Counted from the stretch's first letter, positions 1 to 5,876 are shown. The stretch is DNA of 5,876 nt from Flavisolibacter sp. (GCA_025936195.1 JAICTW010000201.1:1-5876), one strand, 5' to 3'. A program made the numbers and translations. Notes: generated from the letters alone by a model not told the origin.

Positions 1-1
1 A

Positions 2-232
2 ATAAAAGAAGGCATTCAATTAGTTTTTTCCAAGTTGCGAAATATTTTGGCCGCCAAAGGCTTGAAACCTATGGATGCAGTTGGCAAGGAGTTCAATCCT
101 GATTTGTACGAAGCAATCACAGAAATTAGTGCCGGTAAAGAAATGGAAGGAAAGGTGGTAGATGAAGTTCAGAAGGGATATTATTTGAATGATAAGATTA
201 TCAGGCATGCGAAAGTAGTGGTGGGGAAGTAA
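2..232 (+). CDS. grpE: GrpE nucleotide-exchange factor, C-terminal part (5' end outside window)
   Basis: GrpE releases ADP from DnaK and so resets the Hsp70 cycle in the cytoplasm. Only the last 76 residues are present. The frame is open from base 2 with no start, so the gene enters from the left edge. The visible part is the C-terminal beta domain that contacts the DnaK nucleotide-binding domain: a helix end (QLVFSKLRNILAAKGL), the family hallmark KPMDAVGKEFNPDLYEAIT, then GKVVDEVQKGYYLNDKIIRHAKVVVG just before the TAA stop at 230-232. An in-frame TTG at 35 is an internal leucine codon of this helix and not a start. The next gene on the same strand is dnaJ, the usual grpE-dnaJ order, but separated here by 232 bases. 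Identification is firm from the C-terminal motif; the N-terminal coiled coil cannot be judged. Confidence 0.95.
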   Translation: MKEGIQLVFSKLRNILAAKGLKPMDAVGKEFNPDLYEAITEISAGKEMEGKVVDEVQKGYYLNDKIIRHAKVVVGK

Positions 233-464
233 GGCTCGTCTTCTGTCCGCCTGAAGGGGAGTTTCGATAATACCGGAGTAGATCGGAGAAATTTTTGTTT
301 CTTCTGATTTCTTAAAAGCAATTAGATTATTGGACTTATCCCTTGTTTCAATCAGTTCTTTTTGGCTCAAAAAACAAGCAATAAATTCCGTTTATTTCAG
401 TCAACTATTTGTTTCGTTAAATCATAATAACAAAAGATCAACCTAAAAATCTGCCCTTTGAACA
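233..464. other. grpE-dnaJ intergenic region, no gene seen
   Basis: This 232-base gap holds no credible coding region on either strand. A - strand frame crosses it but runs on antisense through grpE, so it is a shadow. The left third (about 234-290) is richer in G and C than the rest and looks unlike the AT-rich right part. It holds CCGCCT followed by AGGGGAG, an imperfect short hairpin, and the direct repeat CGGAG-TAGAT-CGGAG. It may be a decayed copy of a dispersed intergenic repeat. The right part (about 290-464) is AT-rich and probably carries the dnaJ promoter and leader. I see no clear rho-independent terminator for grpE. Confidence 0.6.
361..389 (+). promoter_or_regulatory. candidate Bacteroidota-type promoter for dnaJ
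   Basis: TTTG at 361-364 is followed after 17 bases by TAAATTCC at 382-389, an imperfect match to the Bacteroidota -33 TTTG / -7 TAnnTTTG promoter pattern. It lies about 75 bases before the dnaJ start, in an otherwise unexplained gap. The -7 box misses the last two consensus bases, and such matches are frequent by chance in AT-rich DNA, so this is only a candidate. I found no inverted-repeat heat-shock (CIRCE-like) operator in the gap. Confidence 0.25.
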
Positions 465-1526
465 ATGGCAAGCACTATGACTAAAAGAGATTATTACGAA
501 ATATTGAGTGTTAGCAAAACTGCTTCTGCGGATGAGATCAAAAAATCCTACCGCAAAGTGGCGATGCAATATCACCCCGACCGCAACCCAGGCGATAAAA
601 CTGCTGAAGAAAAATTTAAAGAAGCAGCAGAGGCGTATGAAATTCTCAGTGACCAGGATAAACGAGCACAATACGATCGTTATGGACATGCAGGTGTAAG
701 CGGCAATGGCCGTGGATTTAATCCCGGCGGCATGAACATGGAAGATATCTTCAGCCAGTTTGGAGATATTTTCGGTGAAGATATTTTTGGAAGCTTCTTT
801 GGAGGTGGTGGCGGACAAAGAACAAGAGGCGGTCAAAGAGCAAGAGGTGTTCGCGGAAGTAATCTTCGCATCAAACTCAAACTTACATACGAGGAAATTG
901 CAAAAGGCGTTACCAAAAACATTAAGGTAAAAAAATATGTTCCCTGTAATGTTTGTCATGGCAGCGGTGCAAAAGACAAAAGCAGTATTCAAACCTGTTC
1001 TACCTGCGGTGGCAGCGGCCAGGTAAGAAGAGTAACCAATACCTTCCTTGGGCAGATGCAAACGGTTACTACCTGCCCCACTTGTAATGGCGAAGGCACG
1101 ACCATTACTGCAAAATGTAACAACTGTAAAGGCGAAGGAAGAGTGTATAGCGAAGAAACGGTGACCATTGACATCCCTGCAGGCGTACAGGAAGGCATGC
1201 AATTAAACATTAGCGGAAGAGGAAATGCAGGTGAACGAGGTGGCAGCGCCGGCGATCTAATTATTTTAATTGAAGAAGAACAACACAAGGAATTACAGCG
1301 TGAGGGCCTGAATGTTGTTTATGATCTTCACATCTCCTTTACAGATGCTGTGTTTGGAACACAGTTGGAAGTTCCTACTATTGATGGCCGTGCAAAAATT
1401 AAAATTCCGGCAGGTACGCAAAGCGGAAAAATTTTCCGGTTAAAAGGAAAAGGTTTCCCTGCAGTAAACAGTTATGAGAAAGGAGATCAGTTGGTACATG
1501 TGAACGTATGGACACCGCAAATCTGA
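465..1526 (+). CDS. dnaJ: Molecular chaperone DnaJ (Hsp40), frame interrupted near the C-terminus
   Basis: DnaJ delivers unfolded clients to DnaK and stimulates its ATPase in the cytoplasm. As read here it is 353 residues. The J domain (about 8-73) carries the HPD triad at 37-39. A Gly/Phe-rich linker follows (about 78-130), then four intact CxxCxGxG zinc motifs with cysteines at 161/164, 178/181, 204/207 and 218/221. The two C-terminal substrate-binding domains end in HVNVWTPQ at 345-352. The frame then stops (TGA at 1524-1526), short of the family's usual 370-390 residues; the missing tail is found in the -1 frame (1520-1639). With one base restored the protein would be 391 residues. Two starts are possible. 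ATG at 465 is the longer one, while ATG at 477 gives [10 protein letters not shown], closer to the usual DnaJ N-terminus. Neither has a Shine-Dalgarno sequence. All parts needed for DnaK stimulation and zinc binding are present. Confidence 0.95.
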   Translation: MASTMTKRDYYEILSVSKTASADEIKKSYRKVAMQYHPDRNPGDKTAEEKFKEAAEAYEILSDQDKRAQYDRYGHAGVSGNGRGFNPGGMNMEDIFSQFGDIFGEDIFGSFFGGGGGQRTRGGQRARGVRGSNLRIKLKLTYEEIAKGVTKNIKVKKYVPCNVCHGSGAKDKSSIQTCSTCGGSGQVRRVTNTFLGQMQTVTTCPTCNGEGTTITAKCNNCKGEGRVYSEETVTIDIPAGVQEGMQLNISGRGNAGERGGSAGDLIILIEEEQHKELQREGLNVVYDLHISFTDAVFGTQLEVPTIDGRAKIKIPAGTQSGKIFRLKGKGFPAVNSYEKGDQLVHVNVWTPQI

Positions 1527-1639
1527 GTTCTGAAGAAAGAGCATCGTTAGAGAAATTAAGCCACTCTCCTAACTTCAAACCCAATCCCGATAAAAATCAA
1601 AAATCATTTTTTGATAAAATGAGAGAGATGTTTTCTTAA
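1520..1639 (+). pseudogene. dnaJ: Out-of-frame C-terminal tail of DnaJ (frameshift remnant)
   Basis: Read in the -1 frame relative to dnaJ, these bases encode 39 residues beginning [13 protein letters not shown], passing through SPNFKP and ending FFDKMREMFS before TAA at 1637-1639. This is the typical tail of Bacteroidota DnaJ, which follows directly on VWTPQ; here VWTPQ ends at 1520 in the main frame. One extra A in the run at 1519-1521 would join the two parts without loss or gain of residues. The stop also falls exactly at the convergent vWA gene's stop, as expected for compactly packed neighbours. An ATG at 1508 lies in this frame, so an automatic caller might report a 43-residue orphan gene, which I do not believe in. 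It may be an error in the sequence or a true recent mutation; the sequence alone cannot decide. Confidence 0.85.
1596..1615 (-). terminator. weak AT-rich hairpin, possible terminator of the - strand operon
   Basis: ATCAAAAA (1596-1603) and TTTTTGAT (1608-1615) form a perfect 8-base inverted repeat with a 4-base loop. Read on the - strand it lies about 20 bases after the vWA stop codon and is followed by TTTTATC, which resembles a short U tract. It sits inside the out-of-frame dnaJ tail. The stem is almost all A-T and would be weak, so it may be only a by-product of Lys/Phe codons. Confidence 0.2.
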
Positions 1640-3450
1640 TCGTTTCTATCAGCCCACTTCTTTCGTTTTTTGCTGTAAATGATTTTTGCGTTCTGCACCA
1701 GTGAAATAAATTCTTTTTGCGAATAATTATTCATGTCGGCGGACTTATTTGCCATTTGAAGAACTTCATTCCAGGAAGCGTCCTTTACAAATTTTGATTT
1801 CTGTAGTAATGAACCAAACATCACCACCGTACTGGCAAAGCGATAGCTTTTGGATAAACTGTCGAAGGGTGTAAAACGAACTTCCGGCGTTTCCAAAAGA
1901 TGAAATGCTTCGGCAGTATCACCAGGAAGTTTGTAGTGCAGGTTAAAAATAGCAGGCTTGCTTATTTGTTTATTTAAGCCAATTGCTTTTGCTGTTTGCG
2001 TGGGCATAATCTCAAAAGCAACAAGAGAAGAATAACCCGAGCCAATCTCTCCGCCTTCAATTGTAGCTTCCGCATCTTTAATAGCTCCTACTTTATTATC
2101 GAAACCAATCAAACGGTATTGCTTCACGTAATCAGGATCAAACTGAACACTGAGATAAGCATCATCAGCAACAGCGTACAAAGTTTGCGTGTATTCCTTC
2201 ATCAAAACTTTTTCCGCCTCTGCATAACTATCAATGTAAGCGAAATTGCCATTGCCTTTTTTTGCCAGTGTTTGAATTTTCGAATCCTTATAATTCCCCA
2301 TTCCCACTCCAAGACAGGTAAGATAAATACCATTTCTTTTTTGCTGTGTGATCATCTCATCCAATTCATCTTCTGTTTTTAAGCCCACATTAAAATCACC
2401 ATCGGTAGCCAGAATGATCCGGTTGTTCCCATTTTTAATGAAGTGATTTTTAGCAACACTGTAAGCCAGCTTAATTCCCGATTCACCCGGAGTAGAACCG
2501 CCTGGCTGAAGACTGTCAATGACTTTTAAAATGCTATCCTTTTCTTTGCCTCCTGTGGTGGGCAGGAGCACACCAACCGTTCCGCCGTAAACGACAATGG
2601 ATATGGAATCCTTTGCTCGTAAATTTTTGACAAGCGATTTGAAGCCGCTTTTCAAAAGTGGTAATCGGTTGGGCATATCCATGGAGCCGGAAACATCAAT
2701 CAGGAAAACCAAATGGCTGGGAGGCAAACTGTCAAGATCCAATTTCTTTGATGTGATTTGCGCAAACAACAATTGATTGTTTTTATTCCACGGGCATTCG
2801 GTTAAACTGGTTTTAATGTTGAATGTTTTGTTGCCAGCAGGTTCTTCATAGTTGAAGTTGAAATAATTCAACATCTCTTCGATCCGCACAGCATCAGGCG
2901 GAACGGCAGTTCCCATTGAAAGGAAACGTCGCACATTGCTGTACGATGCTTTATCAATACTTAGGGTAAGACTTGTAGATGGATAGGCTGTTGCATTGAT
3001 AAACTGATTTTCGATCAGGCTTGCATAGGTTTCATCACCGGTGAACCATTGTTGTTGCGTTTCTCTTTTTAAATTATCAGTAAGCGATGCTAATTTGTTG
3101 AAGCTTGTATTTTTTGCATAACCAGCCTTCTTCAGTTTCACATCCAGAAAAGAGTTGGCATCAATCACCAGCTTTTGTTTTAAATAATCTTCGAAAGAAA
3201 TGGTTACCGTATCAACTTTTTTATCGGTTAAAATAGAAAACGTTCCTTCTGTGGTGGTGTAATAATAAATTCCGGAACTCTGTAAATACACTGCGGCATT
3301 CTGCAAAATATTTCCTGCTTCATCCCTTACCTGTCCACGCAAATAAAATTGCGAAAGTGCCAGCAGAGGTGAAAGAAAGAAAACGGTAATATTTACAAAG
3401 CGCTTCAAAACAATGGCGGGGAAAATACAAAATTGGCTGCATCTTATCAA
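1636..3450 (-). CDS. Exported YfbK-like von Willebrand factor A domain protein
   Basis: This is an envelope protein of unknown precise function. Numbering from TTG at 3450 (604 residues), the order is: signal peptide (about 15-34, KRFVNITVFFLSPLLALSQ); a carboxypeptidase-regulatory-like beta-sandwich (about 36-107, RGQVRDEAGN...); a linker; the vWA N-terminal region (about 158-201, with SIDKASYSNVRRFLSMG and PPDAVRIEEMLNYF); the vWA domain (about 246-425); and a C-terminal DUF3520-like region (about 430-594, with YRLIGFDN and GGEIGSGYS). The metal site (MIDAS) is complete: DVSGS with D252, S254, S256, plus T320 and D350 (TDGDFN). It therefore probably binds a divalent cation and a protein ligand. 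This order matches E. coli YfbK relatives, which in Bacteroidota often carry the extra beta-sandwich. The start is uncertain. There is no in-frame ATG before residue 179, and TTG at 3408 (590 residues) begins exactly at the signal peptide and is preferred. The upstream TTG at 3450 overlaps the hpt stop. The stop overlaps the convergent dnaJ tail. Confidence 0.9.
   Translation of the reverse strand: MIRCSQFCIFPAIVLKRFVNITVFFLSPLLALSQFYLRGQVRDEAGNILQNAAVYLQSSGIYYYTTTEGTFSILTDKKVDTVTISFEDYLKQKLVIDANSFLDVKLKKAGYAKNTSFNKLASLTDNLKRETQQQWFTGDETYASLIENQFINATAYPSTSLTLSIDKASYSNVRRFLSMGTAVPPDAVRIEEMLNYFNFNYEEPAGNKTFNIKTSLTECPWNKNNQLLFAQITSKKLDLDSLPPSHLVFLIDVSGSMDMPNRLPLLKSGFKSLVKNLRAKDSISIVVYGGTVGVLLPTTGGKEKDSILKVIDSLQPGGSTPGESGIKLAYSVAKNHFIKNGNNRIILATDGDFNVGLKTEDELDEMITQQKRNGIYLTCLGVGMGNYKDSKIQTLAKKGNGNFAYIDSYAEAEKVLMKEYTQTLYAVADDAYLSVQFDPDYVKQYRLIGFDNKVGAIKDAEATIEGGEIGSGYSSLVAFEIMPTQTAKAIGLNKQISKPAIFNLHYKLPGDTAEAFHLLETPEVRFTPFDSLSKSYRFASTVVMFGSLLQKSKFVKDASWNEVLQMANKSADMNNYSQKEFISLVQNAKIIYSKKRKKWADRND
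3420..3450 (-). promoter_or_regulatory. candidate promoter just upstream of the vWA gene
   Basis: On the - strand TTG at 3450-3448 is followed after 20 bases by TATTTTCC at 3427-3420, resembling the Bacteroidota -33/-7 arrangement though the last two -7 bases differ. It lies between the hpt stop and the preferred TTG start at 3408. If used, it would leave a very short leader and would exclude the longer start at 3450. Weak evidence. Confidence 0.25.
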
Positions 3451-3989
3451 GAGCCGGCTGCAAGCTGATAGATCTCCTTGTAATTTCTTCCCAATCCATC
3501 ATAATCCAATCCATAGCCAACAACGAATTTGTTGGGAATGCTAAATCCTACATAATCTATTTGCAAAGGATATTTTGTTGCATCGGGCTTATGAAGCAAA
3601 GCAGCTATTCGCAAAGACTTGGGTTGTTGATGATCGAGCTTGGGCAGAAATTCATTCAATGTTTTTCCGGTATCAACAATATCTTCAATGATCACCACAT
3701 CACGGTCAAATAGATCCACATCCAAACCAATCGCCGTGATCACATGCCCACTGGATTTCATTCCGCGGTAGGATGCCAGTTTAATAAAACAGATCTCTGC
3801 ATCAATTGTCAAATACTTGAAAAGATCGGCGGCAAACATAAACGAGCCATTCAATATGGCTATAAAAAGCGGCCGCTTGTTTTTATAGTCTCTGTTTAAC
3901 TGCTCAGCAATGTATTTTACTTTCTCCTGAATTTCCTTTTCGGGCAGGTAAGTATCAAATTTTTTATCGTGAAGTTGAACGATGGCCAT
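3447..3989 (-). CDS. hpt: Hypoxanthine phosphoribosyltransferase
   Basis: This cytoplasmic purine-salvage enzyme joins hypoxanthine (and usually guanine) to PRPP, giving IMP or GMP and pyrophosphate. The 180 residues cover the whole type I phosphoribosyltransferase fold and match the family length. Visible motifs are the pyrophosphate loop LNGS (46-49), the flexible-loop SY pair in ASYRG (S73, Y74), the PRPP-binding signature VVIIEDIVDTGKT (98-110) with acidic pair E102/D103, and the purine and metal end KFVVGYGLDYDGLGRN (154-169). It starts at ATG 3989 (MAIVQLHDKKF), 33 bases after the glucosaminidase stop, and ends with TGA that overlaps the furthest upstream TTG of the vWA gene (TTGA). A candidate promoter lies in the upstream gap. 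No residue expected for activity appears to be missing. Confidence 0.96.
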   Translation of the reverse strand: MAIVQLHDKKFDTYLPEKEIQEKVKYIAEQLNRDYKNKRPLFIAILNGSFMFAADLFKYLTIDAEICFIKLASYRGMKSSGHVITAIGLDVDLFDRDVVIIEDIVDTGKTLNEFLPKLDHQQPKSLRIAALLHKPDATKYPLQIDYVGFSIPNKFVVGYGLDYDGLGRNYKEIYQLAAGS

Positions 3990-4010
3990 TAGCGTTTTAT
4001 TTCAATGGCG

Positions 4011-4039
4011 CTAAGTTAAGGCTTACCTGATTTGTGCAA
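4011..4039 (-). promoter_or_regulatory. candidate Bacteroidota-type promoter for hpt
   Basis: On the - strand TTG (4039-4037) is followed after 18 bases by TAACTTAG (4018-4011), one base off the TAnnTTTG -7 consensus. The box ends 21 bases before the hpt ATG. The -33 element lies inside the last codons of the glucosaminidase gene. Spacing and position fit an internal promoter that would let hpt and the vWA gene be transcribed apart from the upstream genes. Confidence 0.4.
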
Positions 4040-5033
4040 GTCTTGGACTTCCGGAAGCCTTCCATTTTAAATTCAGTTTTTCACCAACAGCAGGCTGAAC
4101 GCCGCCTTTCAGCAAATTATATTCTAATAAACTTTCCAGGCGAATTCCCTCTGCCTGAGCAATATCGTAAACAGTTTCACCTTCCTGTACAATATGAAAC
4201 TCTTCGGCACCGGTTTTTCTTTTACGCTGGAGATAGATCAACTGATCATTTGCAGCAATGTCAACCGGCTTCATATCATTGAACTCAAATAATCTGGAAA
4301 GTGAAATATTGTTATCAGTAGCTACTTTTAAAAAAGCAGTTCCTTTTTTTACAAAAACCACACTCGTTTCATTGATTTTAAAAATACCCGATGGATAATT
4401 GTATGTTTTGACAACTGCTTTTTGAACTGCAGGCTCACTGGCTTTGTTTTCGTCTGAAGATTCTGTTTTCACATCGCTTGCATAAACAGCTCCACCATCA
4501 TCCGGAAACTTTCCGTCCAACGCAAGCAAAGTGTATTGCTGCAAATTATAATCTTCAATGATCTTAATTAATATTTGCGGATATTTTGGATTGGTGGCAT
4601 ATCCTGCTTTTTTCAAACCATAGGCCCATGCTTTGTAATCGGAAGGATCTAATTGAAACAATGAAGTGTAATTAGGACGGGTCTTCAAAAAATCAGAATG
4701 ATCTTTATACGAATCCTTCGGATCATCATATTTGCGGAAACATTCTCCTTTGGCATCATCATCATGCGAAACGGTGGCGCCAGTCCAATTGCCTTTGCAT
4801 TTAATGCCAAAATGATTGTTGGAAGCCAACACCAGGTCACTTGTTCCTGCAGATGTTTCGTGAATGCCTTGCGCTAAAGTTATGGCAGCGGGAACACCGG
4901 TTCTCATTTCTTCTGCAATCGCAAGGTTTCTATACGTGTCAATGTATTTGCGAACAACATCAGAGGATTGAGCAAAGATGAGATTGCTGATGGAAGCAAA
5001 TAAGATGGCTAATAGTAGCTTGTGTTTTTTCAT
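4023..5033 (-). CDS. Secreted glucosaminidase-domain (GH73-like) peptidoglycan hydrolase with two LysM-like repeats
   Basis: It probably cleaves the beta-1,4 N-acetylglucosaminyl bond in peptidoglycan during wall turnover, in the periplasm. The 336-residue protein opens with a clear Sec signal peptide (MKKHKLLLAILFASISNLIFAQ, cleavage near 22; no lipobox cysteine). The glucosaminidase domain covers about 25-165. The likely catalytic glutamate is E59 in AQGIHETSAGTS, followed by SNNHFGIKCKG (71-81), a family hallmark; YDDPKDSYKDHSDFL and YGLKKAGYATNPKY also fit. C79 and C98 could form a disulphide. A Ser/Glu/Lys-rich linker (about 178-208) leads to two C-terminal LysM-type repeats (about 226-268, divergent; about 279-323, good, HIVQEGETVYDIAQ), which should hold it to glycan strands. 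The ATG at 5033 is 21 bases after the methyltransferase stop. Endo-N-acetylglucosaminidase is the expected activity, but exact bond specificity cannot be read from sequence. Confidence 0.93.
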   Translation of the reverse strand: MKKHKLLLAILFASISNLIFAQSSDVVRKYIDTYRNLAIAEEMRTGVPAAITLAQGIHETSAGTSDLVLASNNHFGIKCKGNWTGATVSHDDDAKGECFRKYDDPKDSYKDHSDFLKTRPNYTSLFQLDPSDYKAWAYGLKKAGYATNPKYPQILIKIIEDYNLQQYTLLALDGKFPDDGGAVYASDVKTESSDENKASEPAVQKAVVKTYNYPSGIFKINETSVVFVKKGTAFLKVATDNNISLSRLFEFNDMKPVDIAANDQLIYLQRKRKTGAEEFHIVQEGETVYDIAQAEGIRLESLLEYNLLKGGVQPAVGEKLNLKWKASGSPRLAQIR

Positions 5034-5054
5034 TGGAGTTTTGTTTTACTGTGG

Positions 5055-5693
5055 TCAAAGTTTCCGGATCATATACATGCCATCACGTACAGGCAACATC
5101 AGCTTTTCAATATCGGTTCGTTCCAGCACAAGATCGTTGAATTGCTGAATGGCCTTTGCATTCTTTCCCTTAATTTCCTTTTCCAGCACCTGACCGTGAA
5201 AGAGCACATTATCCGCTAAAATAAAACCTCCAGGCCTTACTTGTGAAAAAATTCGATTAAAATAGTTGCTATAATTTTCTTTATCAGCGTCAATGAAAAC
5301 CAAATCCCAGGTTTCATTGAGTTCACCGATGATTTCTAACGCATCGCCGATGTGTAAAATTATTCTTTCTTTAAAAAAACTTCGGTCAAAATAACTCTTT
5401 GCTCTTGCTGCATCCTCTTCCCGCAACTCAATTGTATGCAATTTGCCATCCATGGTTAATCCTTTAGCAAGACAAAGAGCACTGTAGCCTGTGAATGTTC
5501 CAATCTCCAAAATTTTCTTTGGGCGAATCATGCAACTGACCATTTCCAAAAGCTTTCCCTGCAAATGGCCACTGAGCATGTTCGAATGTGCATGATGCTG
5601 ATAGGTATAATCAGCTACTTCTTTCAAAAGAGCCTCCTCGGCTGAAGTGTACTTTTCCGAGTACTGCTGTGCGGATGGATTAATGAGTTCCAT
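5055..5693 (-). CDS. Class I SAM-dependent O-methyltransferase (COMT/CCoAOMT-like)
   Basis: It transfers a methyl group from S-adenosylmethionine to a hydroxyl, in this family typically of a catechol-like or phenolic small molecule, in a metal-dependent way. The substrate cannot be told from sequence. The 212 residues span the whole Methyltransf_3 fold. The N-terminal helices end in HSNMLSGHLQGKLLEM. The SAM-binding motif is ILEIGTFTGYSALCLA (61-76), and E89 in HTIEL should contact the SAM ribose. IGDALEII lies at 115-122, followed by the metal-binding region FIDADKENY (133-141, D135) and ILADNVLFHG (158-167, D161 and N162). The C-terminus RDGMYMIRKL is also typical. There is no signal peptide, so it is cytoplasmic. 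The ATG at 5693 lies within the end of the upstream gene (14-base overlap, different frame), suggesting coupled translation; the glucosaminidase gene follows after 21 bases. Confidence 0.94.
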   Translation of the reverse strand: MELINPSAQQYSEKYTSAEEALLKEVADYTYQHHAHSNMLSGHLQGKLLEMVSCMIRPKKILEIGTFTGYSALCLAKGLTMDGKLHTIELREEDAARAKSYFDRSFFKERIILHIGDALEIIGELNETWDLVFIDADKENYSNYFNRIFSQVRPGGFILADNVLFHGQVLEKEIKGKNAKAIQQFNDLVLERTDIEKLMLPVRDGMYMIRKL

Positions 5694-5874
5694 GTTCCAA
5701 AATTGTTTTTACTTCCCTGGGAACCGGTTGTGGTTTGGAAATCAAAAATAACCCCGCAAAAGTGAGAATACCATTATAAAGCAAGAGTTCATAGCCAATT
5801 TTAAATGTCCCGAAAATGGATGAGGAGACATTTTTCACACCATTCACCCAGTCTCCATCAAGTTTTAATTGCTT
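5680..5874 (-). CDS. Unrecognised protein with a C-terminal hydrophobic segment (N-terminal part outside window)
   Basis: An open frame without a start runs in from the right edge for 64 codons to TAA at 5682-5680. It reads KQLKLDGDWVNGVKN..., then a hydrophobic stretch (about residues 26-46, GYELLLYNGILTFAGLFLIS) that could be one transmembrane helix, then a short polar tail KPQPVPREVKTILEHGTH. It is the only open frame of the three on this strand here and ends 14 bases inside the methyltransferase gene, as closely packed operon genes do. I do not recognise the family. It could be the last helix of a small membrane protein with the short tail on the cytoplasmic side. That the frame is coding rests on openness, hydrophobic pattern and spacing only. 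Confidence 0.6.
   Translation of the reverse strand, partial: KQLKLDGDWVNGVKNVSSSIFGTFKIGYELLLYNGILTFAGLFLISKPQPVPREVKTILEHGTH
5743..5750 (-). promoter_or_regulatory. perfect TAnnTTTG box upstream of the O-methyltransferase
   Basis: On the - strand TATTTTTG (5750-5743) fits the Bacteroidota -7 consensus exactly and lies 49 bases before the methyltransferase ATG. No TTTG-like -33 element is seen at the usual 17-23 base distance, and the box lies inside the upstream gene's Leu/Phe/Ile codons, where it could arise by chance. Confidence 0.2.
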
Positions 5875-5876
5875 CT

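Noticed and set aside
20..370. 116-codon - strand open frame across grpE and the intergenic region
   Set aside because: Most of it is antisense to the well-identified grpE end, and the product resembles no known family. It is treated as a shadow frame.
438..1202. 254-codon - strand open frame antisense to dnaJ
   Set aside because: It lies wholly opposite confidently assigned dnaJ codons, and its Cys/Phe/Thr-rich composition is what antisense of this gene gives.
1475..1526. Programmed -1 frameshifting as the explanation for the dnaJ frame change
   Set aside because: The -1 frame is open only from 1478. Between there and the stop I find no X XXY YYZ slippery heptamer in the correct phase and no obvious stimulating stem. 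DnaJ is not known to need recoding. A one-base deletion is simpler.
1508..1639. A separate 43-residue gene starting at ATG 1508
   Set aside because: Its product after the first four codons is the DnaJ tail, so it is the displaced end of dnaJ and not an independent gene.
1996..2382. 128-codon + strand open frame inside the vWA gene
   Set aside because: It lies antisense to vWA-domain codons with clear motifs, and the product shows no recognisable pattern.
5713..5729. Overlapping short palindromes TTCCCTGGGAA and AACCGGTT as an operator
   Set aside because: They are short and lie inside coding sequence (PVPREV codons). Palindromes of this size occur by chance and there is no further support.
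1..5876. CRISPR array, tRNA, rRNA, riboswitch, transposase or defence system
   Set aside because: I saw no spaced direct repeats, cloverleaf sequence, insertion-sequence ends or relevant protein motifs anywhere. All long open frames are accounted for by housekeeping or envelope genes.

Overview
The window looks like chromosomal DNA from a member of the Bacteroidota, most likely a Chitinophagaceae-type organism. This is judged from the protein families and their wording, the AT-rich intergenic DNA, the near absence of Shine-Dalgarno sequences, and several TAnnTTnG-like promoter boxes. It carries ordinary core genes. I see no mobile element, tRNA, rRNA, CRISPR array or phage gene, and nothing I would call a new multi-gene system.

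Layout. On the + strand, the left edge holds the C-terminal end of GrpE (2-232), then a 232-base gene-free stretch that may contain a decayed dispersed repeat, then dnaJ (from 465). All remaining genes are on the - strand and face dnaJ. Reading right to left they are: the 3' end of an unrecognised membrane protein (5680-5874), a class I O-methyltransferase (5055-5693), a secreted glucosaminidase with two LysM-like repeats (4023-5033), hypoxanthine phosphoribosyltransferase (3447-3989), and an exported YfbK-like von Willebrand A protein (1636-3450, or from 3408). The - strand genes are packed with overlaps or gaps of at most 33 bases and are probably one transcription unit with internal promoters.

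Working together. GrpE and DnaJ are the nucleotide-exchange factor and J-domain co-chaperone of DnaK, so the left end is a chaperone locus. The - strand cluster mixes cell-wall turnover (glucosaminidase), purine salvage (Hpt), a small-molecule methyltransferase and an envelope vWA protein. They share a likely transcript but no evident pathway.

Most notable point. The dnaJ reading frame is broken near its 3' end. The frame stops at 1524-1526, but the expected DnaJ C-terminal tail continues in the -1 frame from 1520 and stops at 1637-1639, overlapping the stop codon of the convergent vWA gene. One missing base (probably an A at about 1519-1521) explains it: either an assembly or sequencing error, or a genuine truncation that loses 39 residues. 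A second point is that the vWA gene has no usable ATG and probably starts at TTG.
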